This document shows positions 1 through 7,875 of a stretch of DNA of 64,000 nt, one piece after another (within the stretch, counting starts at the first letter, position 1; each line of letters starts with the position of its first letter). Location: positions 1 through 64,000 of the forward strand of contig JAZNVC010000013.1 in the NCBI GenBank assembly GCA_045592625.1. Direction: 5' to 3'. The translations under genes were made by a program, and so were the position numbers. Source of the DNA: SIG607 sp045592625 (lineage in GTDB: Bacteria > Bacillota > Clostridia > Oscillospirales > Acutalibacteraceae). Below the pieces are notes generated by a model. It was given only the letters and a program-made list of their open reading frames with translations. It was not told the DNA's origin and did no database searches.

Positions 1-33
1 GACCTTAAATTCTTTACTGAAAGTTCGTTTCAT
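1..33 (-). CDS. IS3-type transposase (OrfA-like), first 11 codons only
   Basis: The left edge cuts a minus-strand gene whose first residues read MKRTFSKEFKV, typical of the N-terminus of IS3-family OrfA (helix-turn-helix) transposase subunits. An AGAGGTG ribosome binding site lies just before the ATG. Only 11 codons are inside the window, so the family assignment is an inference from this short motif and from the IS-end-like sequence upstream (71-90). Confidence 0.55.
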   Translation of the reverse strand, partial: MKRTFSKEFKV

Positions 34-70
34 TGTGAACACCTCTTTTTTTATTCTACCATTCACTCTT

Positions 71-90
71 CAATGTGTCCACTTTTACTA
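71..90 (-). mobile_element. probable end of the IS element
   Basis: Read on the minus strand this stretch contains AAAGTGGACACATTG, about 40 bases before the transposase start. It resembles the terminal inverted repeat of IS3-group elements, which lie a few tens of bases upstream of orfA. The opposite end is outside the window, so the exact boundary and the inverted-repeat partner cannot be shown. Confidence 0.35.
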
Positions 91-102
91 TACAACTTTC
101 TA

Positions 103-222
103 TTATTCACTATTCATTTTTCATCATTCATTATTCATTAAATAAATAAACGGGTTTTCGTAATGAATAATGAAGTCGCTTACGCAGATGAATAATGAAT
201 AATTTCGGTGTGGCTTCGCCAC
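103..222. repeat. palindromic AT-rich repeat unit (MITE/REP-like)
   Basis: A perfect 14-bp inverted repeat, TTCATTATTCATTA at 127-140 and TAATGAATAATGAA at 161-174, is surrounded by further copies of the TATTCA/TGAATA unit on both sides (103-120, 188-203). It is followed by a short perfect hairpin GTGGC-TTC-GCCAC at 210-222. Nothing in it looks coding. It may be a small non-autonomous mobile or intergenic repeat; other copies elsewhere in the genome would be expected. Confidence 0.5.
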
Positions 223-272
223 GAATTATAAAAACAATGCTCCTCATTGATTTCTTTCCGCTTTTATTGCAC

Positions 273-304
273 AAAAATAAGCCGTGAATTCACGGCTTAT
301 TTTT
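273..304. terminator. perfect 32-bp palindrome, bidirectional terminator
   Basis: The sequence reads the same on both strands (AAAAATAAGCCGTG / CACGGCTTATTTTT core) and has a T-run at both ends, so it can act as a Rho-independent terminator in either direction. The stop codon of the XRE regulator (297-299) lies inside its right arm. Confidence 0.8.
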
Positions 305-512
305 GTGTATTTGGATTGTTGGTTCTATCAAGTAAATAATCAATGCTTACTTTATAAAAGTCTGATAATTTTATCAATACTTCGGCTGTTAATGAAATTA
401 CACCTGTTTCATATTGCGAATATGTGTTTTGTGAAACATTTAAAAAATTAGCTATATCTTTTTGTTTAATATCTCTGTCCTCTCTAATTCCGCGTAGATT
501 TTTGAACTGCAT
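297..512 (-). CDS. XRE/Cro-family helix-turn-helix regulator
   Basis: A 71-residue, single-domain DNA-binding protein. The segment KQKDIANFLNVSQNTYSQYE, followed by a conserved leucine-rich third helix and SIDYLLDR, is a standard HTH_3/XRE fold; there is no sensor domain. I chose the ATG at 510-512 (protein MQFKNL...) because GGAGGTG lies 6-7 bases before it; a further upstream ATG at 539 would add nine residues but lacks such a site. A perfect palindrome at 541-555, upstream of the gene, is a good candidate for its own operator, suggesting autorepression. Target genes are unknown; the decayed ATPase next door may be what it once accompanied. Confidence 0.85.
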   Translation of the reverse strand: MQFKNLRGIREDRDIKQKDIANFLNVSQNTYSQYETGVISLTAEVLIKLSDFYKVSIDYLLDRTNNPNTQK

Positions 513-540
513 AATAACACCTCCAAATTTATTACGCATT

Positions 541-555
541 ATCTGTAATACAGAT
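541..555. promoter_or_regulatory. candidate operator palindrome ATCTGTA-A-TACAGAT
   Basis: A perfect 7+1+7 inverted repeat sits about 30 bases upstream of the XRE regulator start, in an AT-rich promoter-like stretch. Small XRE repressors commonly bind such short palindromes overlapping their own promoter. Binding is inferred. Confidence 0.5.
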
Positions 556-680
556 ATAATATATTTGTTTCCTTTTTTGAGAAATTGTTTTTGGAGGATT
601 TTATATTTAATTAGCCTTTAAAAGTCTGTAATGAATTATGATAGAGATACAACACAGCTATGTCTTGAACTTACCTGTGA

Positions 681-1055
681 AAATTTTTAAAATATGTTGT
701 TGCTATACAATCTCACGGGGAAAGTTTTCTATCTATAGTACAAAATCGTTTTAGTGGAAATGGTTTATATCTTTTAGATGAACCTGAGGCAGCACTTTCT
801 CCAATGCGATTAATGACCTTAATTGTAGAAATTGATAGTCTGTTGAAAAGCAATTCTCAATTTATAATTGCAACCCATTCACCGATTTTAATGGCATTTC
901 CAAATGCAGAAATATTGCAGTTTTCTGAATCGGGAATAGAAAAGGGTTTTATTATATCACCTCAAAATTATTGTAAGATAAAATGCTTAAAAATATTGAC
1001 AAGTAGTATAAAGCAGTATAAAATACTATTTAATTATATGTCTTTCACAATTTAA
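681..1055 (+). pseudogene. decayed AAA-family ATPase (C-terminal part)
   Basis: From 711 the frame encodes SHGESFLSIVQNRF, then YLLDEPEAALSP and later FIIATHSPILM. These are the signature-like, Walker B and switch-histidine motifs of small SMC/ABC-like AAA ATPases. The Walker A half is absent: the frame is closed by a TGA at 678-680 and nothing recognisable precedes it. The family match fades after about 960 (ILQFSESGIE), and the remaining residues to 1055 do not resemble the usual C-terminus. The piece is therefore a remnant. An ATG at 804 opens an 83-residue frame but starts inside the Walker B region and is unlikely to be a working gene. Confidence 0.75.
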
Positions 1056-1078
1056 TATGCAATATCTTATGTTATTGA

Positions 1079-1107
1079 TTGTTTTTTGTTGTGGTAAGTG
1101 ATATAAT
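1079..1107 (+). promoter_or_regulatory. sigma-A-type promoter
   Basis: TTGTTT (1079-1084) and TATAAT (1102-1107) are separated by 17 bases, about 40 bases upstream of the membrane-protein gene at 1148. Confidence 0.6.
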
Positions 1108-1147
1108 ATAATTAATATACAATGTAAGGAATGTAAGGAGTTTTCAT

Positions 1148-1993
1148 ATGTCAAAATCAATAAAGTTCGCAAATAAACAAGTTTTGGAAACAAAATATAA
1201 AAGATCAAGAGCTAATTTATTGCTAGTTGTTGTTTTTTCTCTAATAAATATAATTCTCTTAATTACTAACTCAAATACATATTTTCTGTTTTCGGCATAC
1301 ATTCCTTACGGTATTATTGATATCGGAATGTTGCTTTGCGGTAAGTATCCTGCAGAGTATTATGGTGAAGATTTTGCTAATATGCAATTTATGGGCACAT
1401 CGGCTTTTGCTATTTTTGTGATTGTCTCATTGATTTTTGTAGGTCTTTATTTTATTAGCTGGTTGTTATCTAAAAAATATAAAATCGGTTGGATGATTTT
1501 TGCTTTAATATTTTTTGCTATTGATACAGTAGCAATGCTGTTAATCTTGGGAATTCAAACCGAAGGTATCATAGATATTATTTTTCATATATGGGTAATT
1601 ATTTCGCTTATTATGGGTATAAGTGCTTGTTCAAAACTCAAAAAGATACCAATGGAAATTAATGAAGAACAAGTAATTGATAAACCAGAGGAAATGGGTG
1701 AGAATTTACCAAACTCGGTTGCATTAAGAATTGCTGATCCCGATACAAAATCAAGAATTTTGCTTGAAGCAGATGCACTTGGCCATACTATTACATACCG
1801 AAGGGTCAAAAAAACAAATGAGTTGGTTATTGACTCAAACGTGTATGATGAAATGGAAATATTAGTTGAATGTGCCCATTCACTAAAAGCAAGACTGGAC
1901 GGTCATCTTATAGAAGTGGGATTTGACGGTGTTTCACACAGTTATTTAAGGGTTGACGGCCAAATCGTCGCAAAAAAATTGCGCTTGTTTTAA
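1148..1993 (+). CDS. four-TM membrane protein with C-terminal soluble domain, unknown function
   Basis: A 281-residue protein. About residues 20-45, 83-108, 114-135 and 142-160 are hydrophobic and look like four membrane helices, with a likely extracytoplasmic loop after the first. Residues from about 195 form a soluble C-terminal domain (ILLEADALGHTITYRRVKK ... GHLIEVGFDGVSHSYLRVDG) that looks like a compact beta-rich fold. The start has a GTAAGGAG site 9 bases upstream. I do not recognise the family. It has its own promoter and lies between the decayed ATPase and an aldo/keto reductase, neither of which suggests a role. Confidence 0.8.
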   Translation: MSKSIKFANKQVLETKYKRSRANLLLVVVFSLINIILLITNSNTYFLFSAYIPYGIIDIGMLLCGKYPAEYYGEDFANMQFMGTSAFAIFVIVSLIFVGLYFISWLLSKKYKIGWMIFALIFFAIDTVAMLLILGIQTEGIIDIIFHIWVIISLIMGISACSKLKKIPMEINEEQVIDKPEEMGENLPNSVALRIADPDTKSRILLEADALGHTITYRRVKKTNELVIDSNVYDEMEILVECAHSLKARLDGHLIEVGFDGVSHSYLRVDGQIVAKKLRLF

Positions 1994-2037
1994 TATGTCA
2001 TAAATTATTATAGATTTTATTGTCTTTTAATTATTTC

Positions 2038-2066
2038 TTGTGCTAACTATTATTTTCTTTTATAAT
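2038..2066 (+). promoter_or_regulatory. sigma-A-type promoter
   Basis: TTGTGC (2038-2043), a 17-base spacer and TATAAT (2061-2066), 24 bases before the aldo/keto reductase start. Confidence 0.55.
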
Positions 2067-2089
2067 TTTTCTTAAGAGAGTGAACCAAT

Positions 2090-3049
2090 ATGATAACAAA
2101 ATCTGAATTGAAATTAGATGGCATTGAGTTAAGCCGTATTGCACTTGGTACCCATACTTTTTGTAACGAAACCGAGAAGTTAAGTCGAGAAATATTCGAT
2201 GAATTTTTAAGGAATGGCGGAAATATAATTGACACGGGAAGGTGCTATGGCGGCGATGTTTTGAGTCCAACTCATGAACCGGAAAGCGAAAAATGTATTG
2301 GTTCTTGGTTGGAATCAAACGGGATGAGAAACAAGGTGGTATTAATCACTAAAGGCGGAAATCCTGAATTTAAGGATAGAAAATTAGTGAGACATCGTAT
2401 AACTGCCCGTGATATAGAAGAAGATATACATAAGAGTTTACAAGCATTAAAAACGGATTATATAGACATTTATTTTGTCCATAAAGATAACCCCAATATC
2501 GAGGCAGCAGAGGTAATAGATATTTTGAGCAAATATGTAAAATGTGGAATTGTAAAACATATTGGAGCATCAAATTGGAGTACCGAAAGAATTGAAGAAG
2601 CAAACCGATATGCTGTTCAGCATAATCTCCCTGCATTTGAGTACAGTGAACTTGCATTTTCACTAAAAGCGGGAGTAATAGATAACTGGATCAAGGATGA
2701 ACTTCCGCTTGAAATGTCAGCAAACGATTACAAAAATTACAGAAAAAATAAAATCCCTGTTTTTGATTATGCCAGTCAGGCTTACGGATTTTTTTATAGA
2801 GATAGTCTGCCTGCAAATGTGTCGGAGCAAAATCGCGAAATGGCAATGCGACTGAAAGAAATTTGTGACAAAAAACAAATAAACACTCATCAGGCTTTGT
2901 TTGGATTCCATTTTGGTTGTGACGTAAAAAATATACCGATTATTTCGGCAAAAACTATGTCAAGACTTTATGAAGTACTGGATAATTGTGATGTTATTCT
3001 TGAACCTGAGGAGGTTCAATATCTGCTTGAAAAAAGATTTGATTTTTAA
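2090..3049 (+). CDS. aldo/keto reductase
   Basis: A 319-residue cytoplasmic oxidoreductase of the NAD(P)H-dependent aldo/keto reductase superfamily, which reduces carbonyls on a (beta/alpha)8 barrel. The catalytic tetrad is visible: Asp48 and Tyr53 in NIIDTGRCYGG, Lys88 in VLITKGG and His131 in IDIYFVHKD. The length is normal. A GAGAGTG site precedes the ATG. The substrate cannot be told from sequence; the GRCYGG and HKDNPN context resembles sugar- or polyol-active members. A GH3 lipoprotein follows after 30 bases and may be co-transcribed. Confidence 0.9.
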   Translation: MITKSELKLDGIELSRIALGTHTFCNETEKLSREIFDEFLRNGGNIIDTGRCYGGDVLSPTHEPESEKCIGSWLESNGMRNKVVLITKGGNPEFKDRKLVRHRITARDIEEDIHKSLQALKTDYIDIYFVHKDNPNIEAAEVIDILSKYVKCGIVKHIGASNWSTERIEEANRYAVQHNLPAFEYSELAFSLKAGVIDNWIKDELPLEMSANDYKNYRKNKIPVFDYASQAYGFFYRDSLPANVSEQNREMAMRLKEICDKKQINTHQALFGFHFGCDVKNIPIISAKTMSRLYEVLDNCDVILEPEEVQYLLEKRFDF

Positions 3050-3081
3050 TTAACATAAAAGCAAAACATGAAGGAATGCAA

Positions 3082-4260
3082 ATGAAAAAATTCAAGGTTT
3101 TGGTTTGTTTTATATTAGTGCTGATACTAATTATGTCAGCGGGTTGTAATAATGTTAAAAATCTCGACTTAAATAATAGCGATTTGAAGGAAGAATATGA
3201 AGCTGACCCATATGAAGAACTTGTGGAAAGCATAATGCAAAATATGAGTTTAAGCGATATGGTATATCAAATGATGTTTGTTACTCCCGAAGCAATGTCG
3301 CAAAAAAAGACTGTAACTTTTGTTGACAACTCATTAAAAGAGTCGTTAGAAAGTTATAGTGTGGGAGGGATAATTTACTTTGCCGAAAATCTTGTTGATA
3401 GACAGCAAACAATAAGTATGATCAGTGATACTCAAAGTTATGTGAAAGTTCCATTGTTTATCGGTGTTGATGAAGAAGGCGGCAGAGTTTCAAGACTTGG
3501 CAATAATTATGCTATGGGCACAACTAAACACCCGCCTATGAAAGAAATCGGAGATACTAAAGACCCTCAGAAAGCCTATGAAGTGGGGCGGATTTTAGGC
3601 AAGGAATTAAGAGAACTTGGATTTAATGTTGATTTTGCACCTAATTCTGATGTAATAACCAATAAAAATAATAAAGAAATCGGCGACCGTTCTTTTGGTA
3701 TCGACCCTCAAAATGTTTCGCTAATGGTTGAAAATGTGGTAAAAGGTTTAAATGACAACAATATGTCTTGCTCTTTAAAACATTTTCCGGGACACGGCAG
3801 CACCTATAAAGATTCTCATACGGGATATTCCGAGAGTAACAGAACCTACAATGAACTGCAAAATAATGAGTTTTTACCCTTTAAAGCAGGTATAAAGGCA
3901 GGAGCAGATTTTGTTATGGTTTCACATATGACCTTAGTTAATGCAACTGATGAAAAGGTCTGCTCTTCGCTTTCGAAAGAGGTAATTACCGATATGCTGA
4001 AAAATGAATTGGGCTTTAGGGGTATTGTGATTACCGATTCTTTTAGTATGGGTGCTATTACAAGGGAATATAGCGTTGAAGAAGCGTCGGTAAAGGCGGT
4101 TAAAGCAGGTGTTGATATGATATTGATGCCGTCAGATTTGCATGAATCTCACAGTGCTGTTTTAAATGCGGTAAATTCGGGTGAGATTTCAAAAGAAAGA
4201 ATAGAACAAAGCGTTAAAAAGATTTTACTTTTAAAGGCAAAACGCGGCATATTGGATTAA
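3082..4260 (+). CDS. glycoside hydrolase family 3 lipoprotein, beta-N-acetylhexosaminidase type
   Basis: A 392-residue exported enzyme. The N-terminus MKKFKVLVCFILVLILIMSAGC is a lipoprotein signal ending in a lipobox (SAGC), so it is probably anchored outside the membrane. The GH3 domain carries SLKHFPGHGSTYKDSHTGY, with the KHFPGHG and DSH motif of NagZ-type enzymes that supplies the general acid/base, and VITDSFSMGAI with the Asp nucleophile. Likely role: releasing N-acetylglucosamine from peptidoglycan fragments or chitooligosaccharides. I prefer the ATG at 3082 because AAGGA is 6 bases away; an ATG at 3076 is too close. Confidence 0.88.
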   Translation: MKKFKVLVCFILVLILIMSAGCNNVKNLDLNNSDLKEEYEADPYEELVESIMQNMSLSDMVYQMMFVTPEAMSQKKTVTFVDNSLKESLESYSVGGIIYFAENLVDRQQTISMISDTQSYVKVPLFIGVDEEGGRVSRLGNNYAMGTTKHPPMKEIGDTKDPQKAYEVGRILGKELRELGFNVDFAPNSDVITNKNNKEIGDRSFGIDPQNVSLMVENVVKGLNDNNMSCSLKHFPGHGSTYKDSHTGYSESNRTYNELQNNEFLPFKAGIKAGADFVMVSHMTLVNATDEKVCSSLSKEVITDMLKNELGFRGIVITDSFSMGAITREYSVEEASVKAVKAGVDMILMPSDLHESHSAVLNAVNSGEISKERIEQSVKKILLLKAKRGILD

Positions 4261-4284
4261 AATTAAGTATGAGGAGAACAAGAA

Positions 4285-4794
4285 ATGAAAAAAGTGATAG
4301 CATTATTTACGGTTATATGTCTTATGACAACTCTTTGCGGCTGTGCATTATTAAAGGATATTGTAGATTCAACCGGAAGGGAAAAGCCTAAAACCTTCGA
4401 GTTCGACGGTGTTTCTATAGAACTAACTAACCAGTTTTTTAGAATGGATTTTCTAAGCGAAGATTATGATTTTGTTGTAGGTACTGATGATATTACTGTA
4501 ATGGGTGTTAAGGCTGTTGTAGAGGACAATGAAGAAATTCCGGTTATAGATTACGCCGACTTTTACCGTACTGCTATAGCATATAAAAACCCAACGGAAA
4601 TTACGGAAATAGACGACGTTCCTACATTTCAATGCGTAATGGATGATGAGGACGGTGAAGACACAAGAGTAGCTGTTATGTTTTATAAAGGAACAGACTG
4701 CTTTTGGGTAATTTTCTTTGCGGCTGATACCGATGATTTCAGCGAAAATTATAATGATATATGCAAATATGCAAAAACTGTCAAATGCCAATGA
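4285..4794 (+). CDS. small lipoprotein of unknown function
   Basis: A 169-residue protein with the signal MKKVIALFTVICLMTTLCGC, where LCGC is a lipobox, so it is predicted to be lipid-anchored outside the cell. The mature part is acidic and beta-rich, with no motif I recognise. A GAGGAG site precedes the ATG, and it follows the GH3 gene by 24 bases, so the two surface proteins are probably co-transcribed. A second unrelated-looking lipoprotein of similar size occurs at 54026. Confidence 0.8.
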   Translation: MKKVIALFTVICLMTTLCGCALLKDIVDSTGREKPKTFEFDGVSIELTNQFFRMDFLSEDYDFVVGTDDITVMGVKAVVEDNEEIPVIDYADFYRTAIAYKNPTEITEIDDVPTFQCVMDDEDGEDTRVAVMFYKGTDCFWVIFFAADTDDFSENYNDICKYAKTVKCQ

Positions 4795-4811
4795 TTTAGG
4801 ACCGAAAAATC

Positions 4812-4840
4812 TTGACTAAAAAAATAAAGTATGATACAAT
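4812..4840 (+). promoter_or_regulatory. V-ATPase operon promoter
   Basis: TTGACT (4812-4817), 17 bases, TACAAT (4835-4840). It lies about 100 bases ahead of subunit E and ahead of the leader hairpin at 4863-4898. Confidence 0.75.
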
Positions 4841-4862
4841 AAAGAAAATATAATAATATTAG

Positions 4863-4910
4863 AGGGAACCAGCTGACTATAGAGGATGAGAGTTCCCTTT
4901 TATTTTTTAA
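4863..4910 (+). terminator. terminator-like hairpin in the V-ATPase leader (possible attenuator)
   Basis: AGGGAAC at 4863-4869 pairs with GTTCCCT at 4892-4898, followed by a T-rich run to 4908. It lies between the promoter and the first gene, so it would stop transcription before the operon unless read through. The internal loop is long (22 bases). Attenuation is an inference. Confidence 0.5.
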
Positions 4911-4938
4911 AAGTTAAACATAAAGAAGGAGACTATTT

Positions 4939-5547
4939 ATGGAAGTACAACTTAATGAGCTTATTGAACAGATAAAAAAAGAGGGCGTAGAAGCTGCCGA
5001 AAGTGAAGCACAGGCTATTATTGATTCAGCAAACAAAGAGGCTGAAAAAATCTTAAACGAAGCCAGAAATAAGGCAGATAAGATTATTCTTGATGCCAAA
5101 AACGAAAATGATAGAGTTGTGAAATCGGGCGAAGATGCCATAAAACAGGCGGGACGTAATATTCTTATTTCCTTTAGAGAAAGCGTTGCAAGAGAACTTA
5201 ATGCAATTGTTGGCGAAAAGGTGTCAAGTGTATATTCCGGCGAAGATTTTTCGTGCCTTTTGGTAAAAATTTTAGAGAATTGGGCTAAAAACAGCGAAGC
5301 TGAAAGCTTAGAACTTATCTTAAACACTGAAGATTTAAAGGCTTTTGAGGATAGCTTGACTTCACAGCTTAAGGAAAAGATGCTTAAAGGTGTACTTCTT
5401 AAGGCAAACGATAATTTTGACGGAGGATTCCGTATAGCTGTTAATAACGGCAGTGCTTATTATGATTATTCTACCCAGGCGGTAGTTAATATGCTTTCGA
5501 ATTATCTCAGTCCCAAAGTTACTAAACTTTTGAAAGAGGCAGAGTAA
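4939..5547 (+). CDS. ntpE: V-type ATPase subunit E (peripheral stalk)
   Basis: A 202-residue stalk subunit. The N-terminal part to about residue 75 is a long charged helix rich in Ala, Glu and Lys (EAQAIIDSANKEAEKIL), as expected of the coiled coil joining the V1 head to the membrane part. The C-terminal half is a compact domain. GAAGGAG lies before the ATG. It is the first gene of the operon and is followed after 2 bases by the DUF2764 gene. Confidence 0.85.
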   Translation: MEVQLNELIEQIKKEGVEAAESEAQAIIDSANKEAEKILNEARNKADKIILDAKNENDRVVKSGEDAIKQAGRNILISFRESVARELNAIVGEKVSSVYSGEDFSCLLVKILENWAKNSEAESLELILNTEDLKAFEDSLTSQLKEKMLKGVLLKANDNFDGGFRIAVNNGSAYYDYSTQAVVNMLSNYLSPKVTKLLKEAE

Positions 5548-5549
5548 TT

Positions 5550-6104
5550 ATGGCGGAATATTATTTAATATCACAGTTGCCGTCTTTAGATGGACTTAGT
5601 GACAATATGCCGCTACCCATTACCGAAGAACGCTTTAACGAACTTTGTCGTAACAGTTTAGGCGAAAAAGCAGTTTCGGAATTCGAAAAAATTTCTCTTG
5701 TGCCCTCAAAAACTTACGAAAAATCGGCTTCATCTCTCATTGAAACGTGGAACGGAGCAGAACGAAATTTACGCTTGGCTCTGGCTAAAGTAAGGGCGGA
5801 AAAACTTGGCAAAAACTTTGAGCTTGAAAACACAGTTTTACCTACAGAGTTTATTAAAATCGCATCAGAGGCAATAGAAAAAGAAAATCCTCTGGAGGCT
5901 GAAAATTTTCTCTTGGACTTTCGCTTTAGATTTTTAGAAAGTTTAAGACCTTTAGATAATTTTTCCATAGAATATATCTATTATTATTCTATTAAATTAA
6001 AACTGATTTCGCGGATAAGACAGTTTGATGAAACCCTTGGACAATCCGCTTACAGAAATATTTATGATTCCGTTTTGAACGGAGATAGGGTGGAGGCTAT
6101 ATAA
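5550..6104 (+). CDS. DUF2764-type V-ATPase-associated protein
   Basis: A 184-residue protein starting MAEYYLISQLPSLDG and lying between subunits E and A. This position, and the YYLI-LP-L start, match the DUF2764 proteins in the V-ATPase operons of Bacteroidetes, spirochaetes and chlamydiae, where no clear subunit C, F or G gene is found. It probably replaces one of the missing connecting subunits. It is shorter than the homologues I remember. Its stop overlaps the subunit A start by one base, so translation is likely coupled. The assignment rests on position and the short N-terminal motif. Confidence 0.65.
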   Translation: MAEYYLISQLPSLDGLSDNMPLPITEERFNELCRNSLGEKAVSEFEKISLVPSKTYEKSASSLIETWNGAERNLRLALAKVRAEKLGKNFELENTVLPTEFIKIASEAIEKENPLEAENFLLDFRFRFLESLRPLDNFSIEYIYYYSIKLKLISRIRQFDETLGQSAYRNIYDSVLNGDRVEAI

Positions 6105-7873
6105 TGACTCAAAGTAAAGGAAAGGTAGTAAGCATTAACGGAAACCTTGTGTCTGTGCAGTTTGAAGGTCAGGTTTCTATGAATGAAATTTGCTATGTTT
6201 TAGTGGATGGTACTGCACTGAAAAGTGAGGTCATCCGTATAAAAGGAAATATTGCTCAAATTCAGGTTTATGAAATGACAGGCGGTATTAAATGCTCCGA
6301 TGAGGTTGAATTTACGGGAGAAATGCTGTCAGCTGATTTAGGGCCCGGACTTTTGGGTCAAATTTACGACGGTCTTCAAAATCCGCTTTCTGTATTAGCT
6401 GAGCAGGCAGGTTGGTTCTTGGAACGCGGTATATATGCTGACGGACTTGATATGGACAAAAAATGGGAGTTTACTCCTACTGCAAAGGTTGGAGATACTC
6501 TGAGAGCGGGAGAATATTTCGGAACAGTTCCCGAAGGTCCTTTTATCCATAAAATTTTTATTCCTTTTTATCTCATCGGAACCTATACTGTTAAGTCTAT
6601 TGCCGAAAAAGGCGAATATGACCTAAAGGAAACGGTTGCTGTTGTGACCGATGAACGCGGCAGAGATATTTCCCTTACAATGACATTCAAGTGGCCTGTA
6701 AAACGTGCCGTAAACTGTTACAGCGAAAGACTTGCTCCGGTTGAAACAATGGAAACCAAAGTGCGTCTTATTGACTCCTTTTTCCCTGTAGCTAAGGGCG
6801 GAACATATTGTACCCCGGGACCTTTCGGTGCAGGTAAAACAGTATTACAGCATACCACTTCTAAGTATGCAGACGTAGATATAGTTATTATTGCTGCTTG
6901 CGGCGAACGAGCAGGTGAGGTTGTTGAAACCATTACAGAATTTCCCGAACTTATCGACCCCAAAACAGGACGTTCGCTTATGGAGCGTACTATAATCATT
7001 TGTAATACATCTTCAATGCCCGTTGCTTCCCGTGAAGCGTCGGTTTATACATCGGTTACTCTTGCCGAGTATTATCGTCAAATGGGACTTAATGTTCTGC
7101 TTCTTGCCGACTCTACTTCCCGTTGGGCTCAGGCACTAAGAGAAATGTCGGGACGCCTTGAAGAAATCCCCGGTGAAGAAGCATTCCCTGCATAACTTGA
7201 ATCCTATATTGCAGCATTCTACGAAAGAGCAGGTTACGTTCGTTTGCCTGATGGAACTACAGGTTCGGTTACCATAGGTGGTACCGTATCTCCTGCTGGC
7301 GGTAACTTTGAAGAACCTGTTACTCAGGCGACTTTAAAGGTTGTAGGTGCTTTCCACGGACTTTCCCGTGAACGCAGTGACGCCAGAAAATATCCTGCTA
7401 TTGATCCTCTTATTTCTTGGTCTAAGTATAAACCTGTTATAGATACTAAAAAATCAGAATATTGCAAAAAGATTTTAACCAGCGGTGATGAAATCGGTTC
7501 TATGATGAAGGTTATAGGTGAAGAGGGAACAACCATTTCTGACTACGTTCTTTATCTTAAAGAGGAAATGCTTGATGCGGTTTATCTGCAACAAAACTCA
7601 TTTGACTCGGTTGATGCTGACTGTGGTACTTTGCGTCAGCGTTACGTAACTGATAAGCTCATATATGTTTTGGGCAGTGATTATGCTCTGTTAAGCAAGG
7701 ATGAAGCAAGAAACTTCTTTAACCGTATGAGACAAAGATTTATCGACTGGAATTATGCTGAATTTAATAGCAATGAATTCAAAAAGATTGAGACTGAAAT
7801 CGACGATCTCTATAGAGAAGGCAGCGGTATGATAGGCGATGAAGCCGAGCTTTTGCTAAAGGACGGTGACTAA
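6104..7873 (+). pseudogene. ntpA: V-type ATPase catalytic subunit A, interrupted by an in-frame TAA
   Basis: The whole reading frame (589 codons) encodes the ATP-hydrolysing A subunit: N-terminal beta barrel, the P-loop GPFGAGKTV near residues 238-246, CGERAGEVVET, and DSTSRWAQALREMSGRLEEIPGEE. At 7193-7195 a TAA replaces the residue in EEAFPA-stop-LESYIAAFYERAG, where homologues have Tyr; one base change from TAC or TAT explains it. The frame then continues unbroken and well conserved to 7873. As written, translation stops after 363 residues, giving an enzyme without its C-terminal helical domain. A recent mutation and a base-call error are both possible. No degeneration is seen elsewhere in the gene. 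Confidence 0.9.
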
Positions 7874-7875
7874 AT

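Noticed and set aside
424..621. Plus-strand frame over the XRE regulator
   Set aside because: It lies antisense to a well-supported helix-turn-helix gene and has no protein-like motif.
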